From assembly GCF_000711245.1 (NCBI RefSeq), contig NZ_JOMH01000001.1, forward strand, positions 2,660,830 to 2,724,829: DNA of 64,000 nucleotides, given 5' to 3'. Position numbers and translations under genes: made by a program. Of the stretch, positions 8,814 to 17,147 are shown piece by piece; within the stretch, counting starts at the first letter, position 1; each line of letters begins with the position of its first letter. The notes beneath the pieces are model-generated. The model was not told the origin of the DNA and ran no database searches. It saw only the letters and a list, made by a program, of their open reading frames with translations. This DNA comes from Polycyclovorans algicola TG408. Lineage in GTDB: Bacteria > Pseudomonadota > Gammaproteobacteria > Nevskiales > Nevskiaceae.

Positions 8814-9778
8814 GCGGGCTCCCGGCGGTAGAGATTGTGCAGGCGAACACTGGCCGTCGGTCGGGGCCGCACATCGCGCAGTGCGTCGAGCAGGGCAATG
8901 CTGGCCGGACGGTCATTACAGACCAGCAACATGTCGGAGCCGGCATCCAGCGCCATGCGGGCGCGGTCTTCCATGCTGCCGACCGCTGCCGCGCCCCCCA
9001 TCGACAGGTCGTCGGTAAACACCACGCCCTGAAAGCCGAGTTGTTTGCGCAGCACGGTTTTGACCCAGTGCGCCGACAGCGACGCGGGGGTGTCGTCCAC
9101 TGCGGTGTAGCGCACGTGAGCGGTCATGATGGATTCAAGGCCGTCGCGAATCAGCGCCTCAAACGGCTGCAGCTCGCCGCGCTCGATGTCGGCCAGCGGT
9201 CGGCGGTCGACCGGCAGCTCATGGTGCGAGTCGGCGGTCACCGCGCCGTGGCCGGGATAATGCTTGCCGGTGGCGCTGAGCCCGGCACGGTTCAAGCCGC
9301 GACGAAACGCGCGGGCCAACTGGATGACGGTCTGCACGTCACTGCCAAAAGCCCGGTCACCGATCACGCCGGACACGCCGTGGTCAATATCGAGCACCGG
9401 CGCAAACGGCAGGTCGATGCCAAAGGCGGCCAGCTCGGTGCCAATGGTGTTACCCACCTGTTCGGCCTCGGCCTCGGCGTTGGCGACCGATTCACGCAGT
9501 CGTTCGCCGATGCTGCGCATGGCCGGCAGGCGCGAAAAGCCGACGCGAAAGCGTTGAATACGTCCACCCTCGTGATCGACCGCCAAAAGTAGACGAGGCG
9601 TTTTGATTGCCAGCAGGTCGTCACAGAGGGCCTTGAGCTGCACCGCGTCGCGATAATTGCGGGTGAAGAGAATCACCCCGCCCACCAGCGGATGCGACAG
9701 CACTTCACGATCCTCGGCGGTGACTTCGAGCCCGCCGACGTCGAGCATCAGCGGACCGATCAGCGACGGCTTATTCAT
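8810..9778 (-). CDS. nagZ: Beta-N-acetylhexosaminidase NagZ
   Basis: A 322-aa cytoplasmic glycoside hydrolase family 3 enzyme that removes N-acetylglucosamine from anhydro-muropeptides during peptidoglycan recycling. No signal peptide is present. The family signature KHYPGHGAVTADSHHELP carries the general acid His/Asp loop, and VVFTDDLSM carries the catalytic nucleophile aspartate. Length is normal for the family. The ATG at 9778 lies 8 bp inside the end of the upstream YkuD gene, and the stop overlaps the phosphoribosyltransferase start by 4 bp. The operon position next to a signal-less YkuD protein suggests a cytoplasmic cell-wall recycling unit. Confidence 0.95.
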   Translation of the reverse strand: MNKPSLIGPLMLDVGGLEVTAEDREVLSHPLVGGVILFTRNYRDAVQLKALCDDLLAIKTPRLLLAVDHEGGRIQRFRVGFSRLPAMRSIGERLRESVANAEAEAEQVGNTIGTELAAFGIDLPFAPVLDIDHGVSGVIGDRAFGSDVQTVIQLARAFRRGLNRAGLSATGKHYPGHGAVTADSHHELPVDRRPLADIERGELQPFEALIRDGLESIMTAHVRYTAVDDTPASLSAHWVKTVLRKQLGFQGVVFTDDLSMGGAAAVGSMEDRARMALDAGSDMLLVCNDRPASIALLDALRDVRPRPTASVRLHNLYRREPA

Positions 9779-10247
9779 GCAATGTCACCACGGTACCCGG
9801 CGCGACCTGATCGAAGAGTTGGATGATGTCAGCGTTGTTCATGCGGATGCAGCCTTTGGAGCCGGGCGTGCCCAGCGGTGTGACCGGCGGCGTGCCGTGC
9901 AGGTAGATGTAACGACGAAAGGTGTCGACCGACCCCAGCCGATTGAAGCCCGGCTCACAGCCCGAGAGCCAGAGGATGCGGGTCAGAATCCAGTCACGCC
10001 CCGGCTGGGCGGCGTGGGCTTCGGGGTTCCAGACCTCGCCGGTCCAGCGACGTCCGCGAAACACCGCACCGACCGGCGCGCCCTGCCCGATCTTGGCGCG
10101 GACCCGGTGGCGACCACGCGGCGTGCAGCCGGAGCCATTGACCTCGCCAACCCCGTTGGCGCCAGTCGAGATCGCGACATCCATCAGTTCGCGGCTGCCG
10201 TCCCTGAGGACCAGCCGCTGCGCCGACAGGTCGATGTCAATCTCCAC
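9771..10247 (-). CDS. YkuD-domain protein without signal peptide (possible cytoplasmic L,D-carboxypeptidase)
   Basis: A 158-aa protein that is almost entirely a YkuD catalytic domain, with the HG...SKGCIRM signature containing the catalytic Cys. The longer open frame to 10391 begins inside the CYTH gene and has unstructured, unlikely sequence. The GTG at 10247 has GAGG nine bases upstream and opens directly into the domain, so it is preferred. That start leaves no signal peptide or membrane segment. Most YkuD enzymes are periplasmic L,D-transpeptidases. Signal-less relatives such as ElsL (Acinetobacter) and LdcV (Vibrio) are cytoplasmic L,D-carboxypeptidases of muropeptide recycling. The adjacent nagZ (8-bp overlap) favours the second role by inference. 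Confidence 0.85.
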   Translation of the reverse strand: MEIDIDLSAQRLVLRDGSRELMDVAISTGANGVGEVNGSGCTPRGRHRVRAKIGQGAPVGAVFRGRRWTGEVWNPEAHAAQPGRDWILTRILWLSGCEPGFNRLGSVDTFRRYIYLHGTPPVTPLGTPGSKGCIRMNNADIIQLFDQVAPGTVVTLHE

Positions 10248-10728
10248 GTTGTTCGGCCTCACTCCAGTCGCGGAAAGGACGCTGTGACAGCGCGTGGTTG
10301 TAGTAACGGGCCTTTTCGGTGACCTCGGCGCCCAGCCAGTCGGGCCGGACGATGGCCTGATCTTCGCTGCGCAGCTCGACCTCCGCAACAATCAGCCCCT
10401 CGCTGTGGCCGTGGAACTCGTCGATTTCCCAGAGCAGCCCGTCGCGCTCGACGAAGTGACGGGTTTTTTCCACCGTGCCAACGGTGAGAGTGGCCAGCAG
10501 CGTTTTGCCTTCATCCAGCGGAATGCCGTAGTCAAACTCGGCACGGCTGGCGCCGATCACCGCCGCCTTGATGTTGAGTCGCGCCTCATCACCGGCCACC
10601 CGCACGCGAATCGACGACTTGCCGCCGACGCCCACCAGATAGCCCTGCGCCATGGGTTGGCGGCGCGATACCTCGCCACGCCATGCGGCGCTGGCGAGCA
10701 GAAATTTACGTTCGATTTCGAGGGGCAT
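10237..10728 (-). CDS. CYTH domain protein (inorganic triphosphatase family)
   Basis: A 163-aa single CYTH domain. The N-terminal EIERKFLL signature places two of the acidic metal-binding residues, and alternating charged strands (SSIRVRVAGDEARLNIK, EFDYGIP, WEIDEFHG, VAEVEL) form the expected triphosphate tunnel. Members hydrolyse tripolyphosphate or other organic triphosphates with a divalent metal. It is cytoplasmic and has no tail domain (unlike YgiF, which adds a CHAD domain). It sits 53 bp after rlmD and overlaps the YkuD gene by 11 bp. In Pseudomonas the cysM-rlmD pair is followed by relA; here this gene takes that place. Confidence 0.88.
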   Translation of the reverse strand: MPLEIERKFLLASAAWRGEVSRRQPMAQGYLVGVGGKSSIRVRVAGDEARLNIKAAVIGASRAEFDYGIPLDEGKTLLATLTVGTVEKTRHFVERDGLLWEIDEFHGHSEGLIVAEVELRSEDQAIVRPDWLGAEVTEKARYYNHALSQRPFRDWSEAEQRGD

Positions 10729-10781
10729 GGGGGAAGGGCTGAAGACTTAAGGATGAGGGGTGGTGTGCGGAAGCCTGCGCA

Positions 10782-12104
10782 TTACGCCTCGCGAACAAAT
10801 AGCGCCATGCTCTCGATGTGTGCGGTGTGCGGAAACATGTCCATCACCCCGGCCCGCGCCAACCGATAGCCGTGCTGATGCACCAGCGCGCCGGCATCGC
10901 GCGCCAAGGTGCCGGGCTGGCACGATACATAGACCACGCGAGACGGCTTTTTGGCAGCGATCAGCGGCATCATCACCTCGGCCCCGCTGCGGGGTGGGTC
11001 GAGCAGCACGGCGTCGAAGTGACCCGCCAGCCAATCCGCCTCGGCCCCCGCCTTGAACAGGTCAGCTTTTTCAAAGCGGATGGACAGATTGTTGCGCCGG
11101 GCGTTGTCGCGAGCGCGCTGCACCAGACCGGCGTCGCCCTCGACCGCCGTGAGGTCGACGCCGCGCGCGGCCAGCGGCAGCGAGAAATTGCCGAGTCCAC
11201 AGAACAGTTCCAGCATCCGCTCACCGGGCTGCGGCGCCAGCCAGTCGATGGCCTGGTTGACAACACGCTGGCTGATGAAAGCATTGACCTGGATAAAGTC
11301 GGCAATCTCGAACTGCAGGCGCCGCTCGCTGCCGTCCGGGGAATAGTCGAGCACCCGCGTCGGCGGGTTCAGCGGCGTGATGGTGCTCAGCCCGCCGGGC
11401 TGCAGGCGCAGCTCGAAACCGGTGTCTTCGGCGAGCTGCCGCAGCACGGCAAGGTCGTCTTCAGTGGGTTTTTCGAGCACGCGAATCGACAGGCAGACAT
11501 GTTCTGCGGCGGCCATCTCGATCTGCGGAATCTTGTCGGCAATGCCGGTGCGCGCCAGGGCATCGGCCAGGACCTCGAGCTGCTCGCCGACGCGCGCATC
11601 GAGCACCGGGCAGCGCTGCAGCTCGGCAAGCAGATGGGTGCGCCGCTCGCGAAACCCGACCAACACCTTCTGCTTGTTGATGACCCACTTCGCACCCATG
11701 CGGGCGCGACGGCGATAGCCCCAGACCGGGCCGGTCACCGGCGCGGCGATGTCTGTCGGCGTGACTTTGCCGATGCGTGCCAGCGCTTCAATCAATTGCT
11801 TCTGCTTGAAACGGACCTGCGCCTCAGGCGACAGATGCTGCAGGGCGCAGCCGCCACAGACCCCAAAATGCGTGCAGCCGGGCGTGACGCGGTCGGGACT
11901 CGGCGTCTCAACGCGCAGCGTTTGCCCCTCGTCAAATGACTTGCCGGCGGCCAGGTACTTGAAGGTGACGGTTTCCGCCGGCAAGGCATCCGCAATGAAC
12001 ACCACCTTGCCGTCGATGCGGGCAATGCCGCGACCGTCTTCAGACAGGTCGATGACTTCGGCCCGGTGCTCGCCTTCAGGGACACGACGCGCCCGTCGCC
12101 TCAT
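10782..12104 (-). CDS. rlmD: 23S rRNA (uracil-1939 C5)-methyltransferase RlmD
   Basis: A 440-aa SAM-dependent RNA methyltransferase of the RlmCD/TrmA family, which methylates U1939 of 23S rRNA. The N-terminal TRAM domain (about 8-65) is followed by the iron-sulfur cluster cysteines (CTHFGVCGGCALQH plus the later RCPVLD Cys). The methyltransferase fold shows LELFCGLGNFSLPLA and LLDPPRSG, and the catalytic cysteine lies in VYVSCQPGTLARD. The start overlaps the cysM stop by 4 bp (ATGA). The barA/cysM/rlmD neighbourhood is conserved in pseudomonads, which supports the assignment. Confidence 0.95.
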   Translation of the reverse strand: MRRRARRVPEGEHRAEVIDLSEDGRGIARIDGKVVFIADALPAETVTFKYLAAGKSFDEGQTLRVETPSPDRVTPGCTHFGVCGGCALQHLSPEAQVRFKQKQLIEALARIGKVTPTDIAAPVTGPVWGYRRRARMGAKWVINKQKVLVGFRERRTHLLAELQRCPVLDARVGEQLEVLADALARTGIADKIPQIEMAAAEHVCLSIRVLEKPTEDDLAVLRQLAEDTGFELRLQPGGLSTITPLNPPTRVLDYSPDGSERRLQFEIADFIQVNAFISQRVVNQAIDWLAPQPGERMLELFCGLGNFSLPLAARGVDLTAVEGDAGLVQRARDNARRNNLSIRFEKADLFKAGAEADWLAGHFDAVLLDPPRSGAEVMMPLIAAKKPSRVVYVSCQPGTLARDAGALVHQHGYRLARAGVMDMFPHTAHIESMALFVREA

Positions 12105-12991
12105 GCCGGGTAGACGCCGGTCGAGATGTAGCGATCGCCCCGGTCACAGGCGATGGAGACGATGGTGGCACCCTCCAGACGTTTGCACAGCTGCAGTGCC
12201 ACCCACATGGCCCCGCCCGATGACGGCCCGCAAAAGAGTCCTTCGATACGGGCCATGTCACGCATGGTGGCTTCGGCAGCGGCCGCTGACACTTCGATCA
12301 CCTCATCGACGCGCGGCCGCTCGAAGATCTTCGGCAGATACGCCTCGGGCCATTTGCGGATGCCGGGAATCGACGACTCACCATCGGGCTGAACGCCGAC
12401 AATCTGCGGGGCTGGATGCTGTTCCTTGAAGAAGCGCGAGCAGCCCATGATGGTGCCGGTGGTCCCCATGCTGGAGACGAAATGCGTTATCGACCCGCCG
12501 GTGTCGCGCCAGATCTCGGGGCCGGTGCCCTCGTAATGGGCGCGCCAGTTGTCCGGGTTGGCGAACTGATCGAGCACGATGCCCTTGCCTTCACGCGCCA
12601 TCTGCTGGGCGAGATCGCGTGCGCCCTCCATGCCCTGTTCCTGGGTCACCGGGATGATCTCGGCGCCGTAGGCCTTCATGCTGGCGCGACGCTCGGCGCT
12701 CATGTGGGCGGGCATGATCAGCACCATGCGGTAACCCAGCACCGCAGCCGCCATGGCCAGCGCGATGCCCGTGTTGCCCGACGTGGCCTCGATCAGGGTG
12801 TCTCCCGGCTTGATTTGGCCCCGCTCCTGCGCGCGATAAATCATCGAATAAGCCGGACGGTCTTTCACCGAGCCGGCCGGATTATTGCCTTCGAGCTTTG
12901 CAAACAATCGGTTGTTGCCGATGCCCGGCAGGCGCGTCATTTGCACCAGAGGCGTGTTGCCTATGGTGTGGGCCAGCGTTTGAGTAGACAT
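12101..12991 (-). CDS. cysM: Cysteine synthase B (O-acetylserine sulfhydrylase)
   Basis: A 296-aa fold-type II PLP enzyme. The Schiff-base lysine lies in NNPAGSVKDRPA, the phosphate-binding loop in EATSGNTGIALA, and the CysM-type segment VSSMGTTGTIMG is present. It makes cysteine from O-acetylserine with sulfide or thiosulfate in the cytoplasm. The length and the shortened C terminus fit CysM rather than CysK. It is the first gene of the minus-strand run and diverges from the barA-like kinase, whose start is only 38 bp away. A -10-like TACACT lies so close to the ATG that a very short or absent 5' leader is possible. No good -35 is visible. Confidence 0.95.
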   Translation of the reverse strand: MSTQTLAHTIGNTPLVQMTRLPGIGNNRLFAKLEGNNPAGSVKDRPAYSMIYRAQERGQIKPGDTLIEATSGNTGIALAMAAAVLGYRMVLIMPAHMSAERRASMKAYGAEIIPVTQEQGMEGARDLAQQMAREGKGIVLDQFANPDNWRAHYEGTGPEIWRDTGGSITHFVSSMGTTGTIMGCSRFFKEQHPAPQIVGVQPDGESSIPGIRKWPEAYLPKIFERPRVDEVIEVSAAAAEATMRDMARIEGLFCGPSSGGAMWVALQLCKRLEGATIVSIACDRGDRYISTGVYPA

Positions 12992-13029
12992 GGCCTAAAG
13001 TGTAGCGATCTATCTTCGAGGAAGGCGTT

Positions 13030-15279
13030 TTGAAGTCGCGGCTGACCCCTGCAATCTGCGTGTTCTGGATGATCCAGCCATGGTTGCTGGCCGGACTGCT
13101 GGTCGGCCTGTTGCGCTGGCTGATGCCGGGCAGTGCATTGAGCGACAACCCAGGGGCCCTGCTACTACTGGCGGGCGCACTCGCCATGGTGCTGAGCATC
13201 TGGCTTGGGCTGCGCCTGTCGCGCGGGCTGGCACATTTAGCGCAGGCGAGCCACGCCCTGGCACAGGGACGTGTCGAGCAACGCGCGCCCTCCGACCTGT
13301 CCGCGCCCCTGCATGCCGTGGCCGAACAGCTCAACCAGCTGGCGCGCACCATGGGCCAGACGCAGGAGCACCACAACCGGCTGATGCAGCAATCCACGAC
13401 CCGCCTCAAGGCCGAGCACACGCGGCTGCAGACCCTCAACAACGAGATGCGCGCCGCGCTGCTGCAGACGCAGGCGGCCGCCGAAAGCCAGTCCGCCCTG
13501 TTCGCCAATCTCAGCCACGAACTGCGGACGCCGCTGACCGGCATTCTCGGCTACGCCGACCTGTTGCGACGTTCGGCGCTTGATCCCGAGCAGGAGCAAT
13601 ACCTCGACACCCTCGACAAGTCGGCGCGCGGCCTGCTGACGATGATCAACGACCTGCTCGACTGGAGCCGCATCGAGTCGGGTCGTCTGCGGCTCAATGA
13701 GGAGCGCTTCGATATTCACGAAGTGGTCGAAAACGTAACCACCCTGCTGGCGCCACTGGCGTATCAGAAAGACCTGGAGCTGGTGCGTATCGTTTACCAC
13801 GACGTGCCGCGCTGGTTGTCAGGCGATGCCCAACGTCTGCGACAGATTCTCACCAACCTGCTGTCCAACGCCATCAAATTCACCGAGGTCGGCGAAGTCG
13901 TCGTGCGCATCATGCAAGGCGACGCCGATGAGCGGCACGTGTGGCTGGATTTTTCCGTGCAGGACACGGGCGTCGGCATCAGCGAGGCGGTACAGGCGCG
14001 GTTGTTCCAGCCGTTTCAACAGGCCGGTCACAGTCAGGGCGGCAGTGGCCTGGGCTTGTCGATCAGCCGCCGTCTGGCCGAGATGATGGGCGGTGAGATC
14101 ACCTTGCAGAGTGAACCGAAAAAGGGCTCGATCTTCAAGGCTCGGCTCCCTTTCCGCAGCGCTGGCCGCGCCGATGACCCACCGCCGGACTGGCGTATGC
14201 GGGGCAGCAAGGTGTGGCTGCTGGAACCGCATCCCACCGCGCGCCTGGCGCTGACCCATTGGCTGAGCTTTTGGGGCGTCGAGGTGATCAGCTTCGACAG
14301 CCCGCAGGGGCTTGCCGAGCGGCTGGAAATTGCGCAGGGGCTCCCCACCCTGGTGATCGTCGGCTTTCACACCGACGAGATCGAATCGCTGCACCCGGTG
14401 CTCAAGCGTTGTGGTGACCGCAAGCCGCCGCTGCTGGCATTGGTGGCCTCGGCCTCGCTGGACATACAACTGCGGCTCCGAGCGCTGGGCGCCGCGGCCT
14501 GTGTGCCCAAGTCCATCGACCATCAGGCGCTACTGCAGGTGCTGGTCGACCTCAGCACCCAGACCGCCAGCCAGAGACCGCTGGCGCGGCGCCGTGCCCT
14601 GATTGCCGATAACAATCTCAGCAACCTTCGCTACCTCGCGCTGCTGGCGGTCGAGCTGGGGCTGGAGGTGCTTGAGGCGCGCGATGGCGAGCAGGCGCTG
14701 GCCCTGTACCGCGAGCACCGGGTCGAATTTGTGCTGCTCGATGCCCGCATGCCGCGACTTGACGGACCTGGTTGCGCGCGCGCCATTCGTGAGTCGGCGA
14801 CAGAGGGCTCGCAGCCACGCATCGTCGCCATCAGCGCTCACCTTGAGCCGGACGAGCGGCGCGCCTTTCTTGATGCGGGTGCCGACCAGATTCTGCTCAA
14901 ACCGTTTGACGAGCGGCAGTTGCTCAACGCCCTGCTGCCGGCCCCGGCCCGGCAAGCGACACCCTCCTCACGGCTACTGGGCAAGGACCCGGAAATGCTG
15001 TCGCTGCTGCGTGAAGAGTTGCCGCTACAGCGGGCCGAGCTTGACTCGGCTTTCGCCGCCGACGCGCTTGATGTCGCCCGCGACGCGGCCCACCAACTGC
15101 GCGGCACGGCCGCGTTCTATCACCTGGGCCATCTGCGTGAAGCCACCAATGCGCTGGAAGAGCGGCTGCGCCTGGTGGCCGCCACGGATGACGCACGCCC
15201 CGAGTGCGAGGCCGTTCACCGCGCCATCGCCACCGCCCTGACCGAGATCGACGCGCGGCTGGCCGAACTGGCTGACTGA
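13030..15279 (+). CDS. barA: BarA/GacS-type hybrid sensor histidine kinase
   Basis: A 749-aa membrane hybrid kinase. The start is TTG with GAGGAAGG four bases upstream. Two membrane segments (about 8-33 and 42-61) are separated by fewer than ten residues, so the periplasmic sensor domain of BarA/GacS is missing. Then come HAMP (about 60-110), a coiled coil, HisKA with LSHELRTPLTG (His163), HATPase (N280, DTGVGIS, GGSGLGLSI), a degenerate receiver (about 393-510, no phospho-acceptor Asp at LVIVGFH), an intact receiver (D527, D571, K624) and an HPt domain (His688). In the family, phosphate flows to the response regulator UvrY/GacA, which controls small regulatory RNAs. The divergent cysM neighbour matches the GacS locus. 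Confidence 0.9.
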   Translation: MKSRLTPAICVFWMIQPWLLAGLLVGLLRWLMPGSALSDNPGALLLLAGALAMVLSIWLGLRLSRGLAHLAQASHALAQGRVEQRAPSDLSAPLHAVAEQLNQLARTMGQTQEHHNRLMQQSTTRLKAEHTRLQTLNNEMRAALLQTQAAAESQSALFANLSHELRTPLTGILGYADLLRRSALDPEQEQYLDTLDKSARGLLTMINDLLDWSRIESGRLRLNEERFDIHEVVENVTTLLAPLAYQKDLELVRIVYHDVPRWLSGDAQRLRQILTNLLSNAIKFTEVGEVVVRIMQGDADERHVWLDFSVQDTGVGISEAVQARLFQPFQQAGHSQGGSGLGLSISRRLAEMMGGEITLQSEPKKGSIFKARLPFRSAGRADDPPPDWRMRGSKVWLLEPHPTARLALTHWLSFWGVEVISFDSPQGLAERLEIAQGLPTLVIVGFHTDEIESLHPVLKRCGDRKPPLLALVASASLDIQLRLRALGAAACVPKSIDHQALLQVLVDLSTQTASQRPLARRRALIADNNLSNLRYLALLAVELGLEVLEARDGEQALALYREHRVEFVLLDARMPRLDGPGCARAIRESATEGSQPRIVAISAHLEPDERRAFLDAGADQILLKPFDERQLLNALLPAPARQATPSSRLLGKDPEMLSLLREELPLQRAELDSAFAADALDVARDAAHQLRGTAAFYHLGHLREATNALEERLRLVAATDDARPECEAVHRAIATALTEIDARLAELAD

Positions 15280-15292
15280 CCTCATCCGCCGC

Positions 15293-15670
15293 TCAGTGTT
15301 GTTCGAGAATCACCGTGGCCAACACCCAGTCGCCGTCGTCGGTGAGCGCGAGATGCGCGTGGCTGATGCCGCGCTGATCGAGCAACGCCTGCAGCGCCGC
15401 GCTGAACTGCAGCGATGGCGCGCCAATGGCGGTACGACGCACACCGCAGTCGCGATGATCGACCCCGCGAAAGCCCGTGCCCAGCGCCTTCACCAGCGCT
15501 TCTTTGGCGGCAAAACTTTTCGCCACGCGGTTGGCGCGCTGGGCGCCTTCGGGCAGATCAGCCTGTTCGTCTTCGGTCAGTAAGCGATCGAGGAAGCGCT
15601 GGCCGTGACGCGCCAGCACCCGCTCGATGCGGCTGACGCGAATCAGGTCGTTGCCCAGCCCGACGATCAT
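15293..15670 (-). CDS. acpS: Holo-[acyl-carrier-protein] synthase AcpS
   Basis: A 125-aa trimeric phosphopantetheinyl transferase that moves 4'-phosphopantetheine from CoA to apo-ACP. The metal-binding signature GNDLIRVSRIERV and the second motif FAAKEALVKALGTGF are both present. Length is typical. The ATG overlaps the pdxJ stop by 4 bp, as in many gammaproteobacteria with recO-pdxJ-acpS. It ends 13 bp from the convergent end of the barA-like gene, with no hairpin in between. Confidence 0.96.
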   Translation of the reverse strand: MIVGLGNDLIRVSRIERVLARHGQRFLDRLLTEDEQADLPEGAQRANRVAKSFAAKEALVKALGTGFRGVDHRDCGVRRTAIGAPSLQFSAALQALLDQRGISHAHLALTDDGDWVLATVILEQH

Positions 15671-16431
15671 GCGGCGCGCGGCCGGAGGTCGGCACGCGCA
15701 TCCGTCATCACGCGGCGCATCTCGGCGATTGCCGCCGGCAGGCCGACGAAAAGGGCCCGGGCGATCAGGCTGTGGCCAATGTTGAGCTCGACAATTTCCG
15801 GGATGCGGGCAATGGCGCCGACGTTCTGTAAATGTAGGCCGTGGCCGGCGTGGACTTCGAGCCCGGCGTCGGCCGCTACGCGTGCGAAGTCGCGAATGCG
15901 CTGCAGTTCGTGGTGTTGTACGTCGCCCTCGGCATCGGCATAACGACCCGTGTGGATTTCGATGTGCGGCGCGCCCGTGGCAAGGCTGGCGGCAAGTTGC
16001 GCCGGGTCGGCATCAATGAACAGCGCCGGCACGACACCGGCCTGTCGCAGGCGCGTGCAGGCTTGGGTCACTGCCGCTGCGTGCCCGGCAACATCGAGGC
16101 CGCCTTCGGTGGTGATCTCTTGCCGCTTTTCCGGCACCAGACAGGCAAACGCCGGACGGGCCTGACAGGCCAGCGCAATCATCTCGTCGGTGACGGCGAT
16201 TTCAAGGTTGACCGGTACCGGGCTGCGCGCCACCAGCCGAAAAACGTCGTCGTCCTGGATGTGGCGCCGGTCTTCGCGCAAATGAATGGTCAGGCTGTGC
16301 GCGCCGCCGCTGGCCGCCATCAACCCGGCCTCGACCGGGTCGGGATACACCGTGCCACGCGCCTGACGCACGGTGGCCACATGGTCAATATTGACGCCAA
16401 GGCGCAGTGACGGGACACCAGAAACAGACAT
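15667..16431 (-). CDS. pdxJ: Pyridoxine 5'-phosphate synthase PdxJ
   Basis: A 254-aa TIM-barrel enzyme that joins 1-deoxyxylulose-5-phosphate with 3-amino-1-hydroxyacetone phosphate to form pyridoxine 5'-phosphate. The N-terminal LGVNIDHVATVRQARG signature is diagnostic, followed by HLREDRRHIQD and the C-terminal GHGLHLQNV and ELNIGHSLI segments. The frame is open to 16572, but the conserved protein begins at the ATG at 16431. That start has GGAG seven bases upstream, so it is chosen. The gene lies between recO and acpS. Confidence 0.96.
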   Translation of the reverse strand: MSVSGVPSLRLGVNIDHVATVRQARGTVYPDPVEAGLMAASGGAHSLTIHLREDRRHIQDDDVFRLVARSPVPVNLEIAVTDEMIALACQARPAFACLVPEKRQEITTEGGLDVAGHAAAVTQACTRLRQAGVVPALFIDADPAQLAASLATGAPHIEIHTGRYADAEGDVQHHELQRIRDFARVAADAGLEVHAGHGLHLQNVGAIARIPEIVELNIGHSLIARALFVGLPAAIAEMRRVMTDARADLRPRAA

Positions 16432-16457
16432 GAAATGGCTCCGGGGGCGGGTGGGCA

Positions 16458-17135
16458 TTATGCCGGGGGCAGCCGCGTGCGGAACTGTCGCATCAGCACC
16501 GAGCTTTGCAGCTTGCGCCCACCCAGGGCCTGATCCAGCACCGGCTTGAGCAGCCGCCTTGCGGCAATGCACTGCGCGGCGTCCAGAGTCGCCTCATCAG
16601 CAGCCAGGGCCTCCAGCGTCGCCCGCGTGATGCCCTCTGCGGCGACTGCCCGTTGCCACACACCCTGCGCGGTCCACCGCCAGCTCTGCCCCTCACCCTC
16701 GGGCAGGTGGGCCAGCCCGAAGCCGACCTCCTGCAGCAGCCGCCACTCGAAACGCCGCAGTGCCGAGTCGGCCGCCGCGCCTGACACGGCTTCCAGCGCG
16801 TGGACGTAGGCACTGAACAGCAGCGGATGGGGATCATCGCGCGCCAGCAACTTCAGCAACAGTTCGTTGAGGTACCAGCCGTAGAGCACCCGCTCGGCTG
16901 ACAACGGCGGCGGCAAGGCCTCAACGTCGGCATGCGTCAGGGTCTTGAGTTCACCACCGCCAGTCAGCCCGATATCGAGCAGTGCAAAGGGCTGCAAGGC
17001 CCCGCGCAGGCGGCTACGCGGCGCCCGCGCCCCGCGACCCACGGCCCCCACCCGTCCGTGCTCGGGCGTAAACAGCTCGAGCAGTGCCGAGGTTTCACGG
17101 TAGGGCCGGGATTGGAGAACGTAGGCCGACGTCAA
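16458..17135 (-). CDS. recO: DNA repair protein RecO
   Basis: A 225-aa recombination mediator that works with RecR to load RecA on SSB-coated single-stranded DNA. The N-terminal OB-fold shows AYVLQSRPYRETSALLELFT and GRVGAVGRGAR, and the helical C-terminal part has YLNELLLKLLARDDP and RRFEWRLLQEVGF. No zinc cysteine cluster is present, as in other gammaproteobacterial RecO. The only in-frame start upstream of the conserved region is a TTG at 17135, without a clear Shine-Dalgarno. The stop of the upstream lipoprotein gene is 12 bp away, so expression may depend on coupling. The usual era upstream of recO is not here. Confidence 0.92.
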   Translation of the reverse strand: MTSAYVLQSRPYRETSALLELFTPEHGRVGAVGRGARAPRSRLRGALQPFALLDIGLTGGGELKTLTHADVEALPPPLSAERVLYGWYLNELLLKLLARDDPHPLLFSAYVHALEAVSGAAADSALRRFEWRLLQEVGFGLAHLPEGEGQSWRWTAQGVWQRAVAAEGITRATLEALAADEATLDAAQCIAARRLLKPVLDQALGGRKLQSSVLMRQFRTRLPPA

Positions 17136-17147
17136 GGTGAGCTGCGC

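Noticed and set aside
10248-10391. N-terminal extension of the YkuD gene to 10391
   Set aside because: It lies inside the CYTH gene, encodes basic low-quality sequence and lacks a ribosome site. The GTG at 10247 fits better.
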